Assembly: GCA_017405115.1 (NCBI GenBank) | Contig: JAFRBA010000253.1 | Span: 1-16,069 of the forward strand | DNA from: Kiritimatiellia bacterium | Lineage (GTDB): Bacteria > Verrucomicrobiota > Kiritimatiellia > RFP12 > UBA1067 | Direction of reading: 5' to 3' | Length of the DNA stretch: 16,069 bases | Shown here: positions 15,175 to 16,069 of the stretch, piece by piece | How the letters are laid out: every line of letters begins with the position of its first letter | Position numbering within the stretch: the stretch's first letter is position 1 | Program-made: the position numbers and the translations under genes | Notes under the pieces: model-generated | Seen by the model: only the letters and a program-made list of their open reading frames with translations | Told to the model about the DNA's origin: nothing | The model's database searches: none

Positions 15175-15223
15175 GTTGTCAGTGGTTAGTTGTTAGTCGT
15201 TAGTCGCTAGTGCTTAGTGGGTG
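15175..15223. repeat. Heptamer repeat array 1
   Basis: Imperfect tandem 7-mers of the type GTTAGTC / GCTAGTG / GTTAGTG run through this stretch. The same family of heptamers forms three further arrays up to 15844. They resemble the short tandemly repeated heptamers known from cyanobacteria in form, not in exact sequence. No coding function is apparent. Confidence 0.8.
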
Positions 15224-15268
15224 GTGCGAGAAGGGATATAAGCGACAGAAGGGACGAAAGGGACGGGT

Positions 15269-15295
15269 GGTTAGTCGTTAGTTGTTAGTCGTTAG
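15269..15295. repeat. Heptamer repeat array 2
   Basis: About four units, GTTAGTC-GTTAGTT-GTTAGTC-GTTAG, of the same heptamer family as 15175-15223. They are separated from the first array by 45 bases of purine-rich sequence (AGAAGGGA, ACAGAAGGGACGAAAGGGACG). Confidence 0.75.
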
Positions 15296-15355
15296 CCCAC
15301 CGCCCGCGCTGCGTACGGGAATGTAAATGAGGATAACTTTGATGGCGACGGGATT

Positions 15356-15488
15356 TTAACGCAGAGAGGCGGAGAAGCAGAGTGGCAGAGACTTGTTTGA
15401 GTGTTGGCGTGAATGATGAATTGAAGAGGTGCGAAGCAGACGCTTCAACAGCCCTCCGCTCCTCTGCGTCTCTGCTACTCTGCGTTAA
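15356..15488. repeat. 133-bp element with imperfect terminal inverted repeats
   Basis: The ends, 15356-15382 and 15462-15488, are inverted copies of one another at 23 of 27 positions. Each begins TTAACGCAGAG when read inward. The 79-base interior is also rich in GCAGAG/CTCTGC. There is no transposase or open frame inside. It could be a MITE-like element or a large hairpin repeat. It sits between heptamer arrays 2 and 3. Confidence 0.6.
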
Positions 15489-15513
15489 GACATCAATGAA
15501 CAAGTTATAGGCA

Positions 15514-15568
15514 AGTCGTTAGTGGCTAGTCGTTAGTGGCTAGTGGTTAGTGGGTGGTAGTGGGTAGT
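15514..15568. repeat. Heptamer repeat array 3
   Basis: Units such as CGTTAGTGGCTAGT repeat with a 7-base period and degrade into GGGTGGTAGTGGGTAG at the right end. Same family as the arrays at 15175-15223 and 15753-15844. Confidence 0.8.
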
Positions 15569-15580
15569 CCCTACCAAGTG

Positions 15581-15600
15581 AAGCGGCATGCGTGCCGCTT
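15581..15600. repeat. Small palindrome (REP-like)
   Basis: AAGCGGCA-TGCG-TGCCGCTT is a perfect 8-bp stem with a 4-base loop, preceded by CCCTACC. The same CCCTACC phrase ends the 57-bp repeats at 13361-13474, whose stems also have 8 bp, so the two may belong to one dispersed repeat style. Confidence 0.55.
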
Positions 15601-15752
15601 CTCCGAGGTGAGCACCTGTTTCTATTGGATTAGTTCGGGTTTCAGCACCAATTCGGGACGCCGTGAGTCAATCACCGATTCCAAAAAAAGGTGCACTATG
15701 CTCTTTTTATGGAATGGCGTTTTTTCAATGTTGCAAAAGTGGGTTGTTGCCG
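15601..15752. other. Non-coding stretch without a recognised feature
   Basis: Between the palindrome and the last heptamer array I see no credible gene. The 67-codon plus-strand frame crossing it starts inside repeats and has no ribosome site. A run of seven A and a TTTTTT tract (near 15685-15725) are present but do not form a convincing terminator stem. Confidence 0.4.
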
Positions 15753-15844
15753 GCTAGTCGTTAGTCGCTAGTCGTTAGTCGTTAGTGCGTAGTTGTTAGT
15801 GGCTAGTGGTTAGTCGTTAGTGGGGGGTGGGGGTGGTTAGTTAG
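15753..15844. repeat. Heptamer repeat array 4
   Basis: The longest array: roughly a dozen GTTAGTN/GCTAGTN units, ending in a G-rich stretch (TGGGGGGTGGGGGTGG) and GGTTAGTTAG. It stops one base before the stop codon of the RhuM-family gene (15846-15848). Confidence 0.8.
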
Positions 15845-15845
15845 C

Positions 15846-16069
15846 TCATGCATGAAATCCGATTGGCTCACGGTTTTCGGGCAGAGTCGGCATCAGCGTA
15901 TAGATGATCGTGTCTATTGAGCGCTCGGCGGCGGTCATGCGCTTCTCAAGTTTCCCGATACGCTTGTCGAGCACAAGTCCGCGCAGGAGGAATTCCTTCA
16001 GGACCCTTGTTGCCCATTGGCGGAACTTTGTGCCACGCTTGGAATTCACACGATATCCTACCGAGATTA
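15846..16069 (-). CDS. RhuM-family protein, 3' part only
   Basis: The frame is open to the right edge, so the 5' part is outside the window. The visible residues begin ISVGYRVNSKRGTKFRQWAT and continue RVLKEFLLRGLVLDKRI. This matches the conserved core of the RhuM ('virulence protein') family, whose members are named from a Salmonella pathogenicity island and are frequent in mobile and defence regions; their biochemical role is unknown. A short coiled region follows (KLEKRMTAAERSIDTII), then LMPTLPENREPIGFHA and TGA. Many family members continue much further after this point with another domain, so this copy is short. The heptamer array begins one base past its stop codon, which suggests the C-terminus was cut back there. 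Confidence 0.8.
   Translation of the reverse strand, partial: ISVGYRVNSKRGTKFRQWATRVLKEFLLRGLVLDKRIGKLEKRMTAAERSIDTIIYTLMPTLPENREPIGFHA

Noticed and set aside
15554..15757. 67-codon plus-strand frame between heptamer arrays
   Set aside because: It starts within a repeat array, includes the palindrome at 15581-15600, ends in the next array and has no recognisable domain.
15175..15844. Possible CRISPR array
   Set aside because: The repeat unit is only 7 bp and tandem, without unique spacers of constant length, and no cas gene is present.

Overview
The window is a bacterial accessory (defence-type) region. Every convincing gene lies on the minus strand, so it is read from right to left. The gene style (Shine-Dalgarno sites, sigma70-like TATAAT boxes, a two-4Fe4S nitroreductase, dispersed palindromes and heptamer repeats) suggests a Gram-negative, probably anaerobic bacterium. 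My guess is a Verrucomicrobiota/Kiritimatiellota/Lentisphaerota-like lineage, but nothing in the window proves this.

The core is one tightly packed nine-gene run from 13143 down to 234, apparently served by one recognisable promoter at its head (13154-13162). In transcription order it encodes: an HNH endonuclease; a cytosine-C5 DNA methyltransferase; a 996-residue protein with an N-terminal HSP90/MORC-like GHKL ATPase and a C-terminal histidine-kinase module; a receiver-domain protein with a large uncharacterised C-terminal region instead of a DNA-binding domain; a McrB-like AAA+ NTPase; a McrC-like DUF2357/PD-(D/E)XK nuclease; two small unknown proteins (56 and 133 residues); and an ASCH-RadC fusion protein. 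Gaps are 0 to about 57 bases, and the kinase and receiver genes overlap by 8 bases.

My reading is a LlaJI/McrBC-like NTP-driven restriction-modification system with a two-component phosphorelay built in. The methyltransferase would mark self, the McrB/McrC pair would cut, and the GHKL-kinase plus non-transcriptional receiver would sense something (possibly through a DNA-clamp-like ATPase) and gate the effector. The parts are recognisable families; the combination and the signalling logic are the potentially undescribed element.

Upstream (right of 13.2 kb) the region is a patchwork. It has a strong terminator, a coding-looking C-terminal gene remnant, two 57-bp tandem repeats with palindromes, a ferredoxin-nitroreductase gene, and a secreted-looking gene whose promoter and first ~22 codons copy those of the HNH gene. 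About 700 non-coding bases follow, holding four heptamer-repeat arrays, an inverted-repeat element and a small palindrome, then the 3' end of a RhuM-family gene cut by the window edge. Left of 234 are a 10-codon mini-ORF, 12-bp tandem repeats, an extended -10 promoter and the possible start of another minus-strand gene. By eye, the kinase/receiver segment (about 6.5-11 kb) is more AT-rich than the flanking HNH, RadC and nitroreductase genes.
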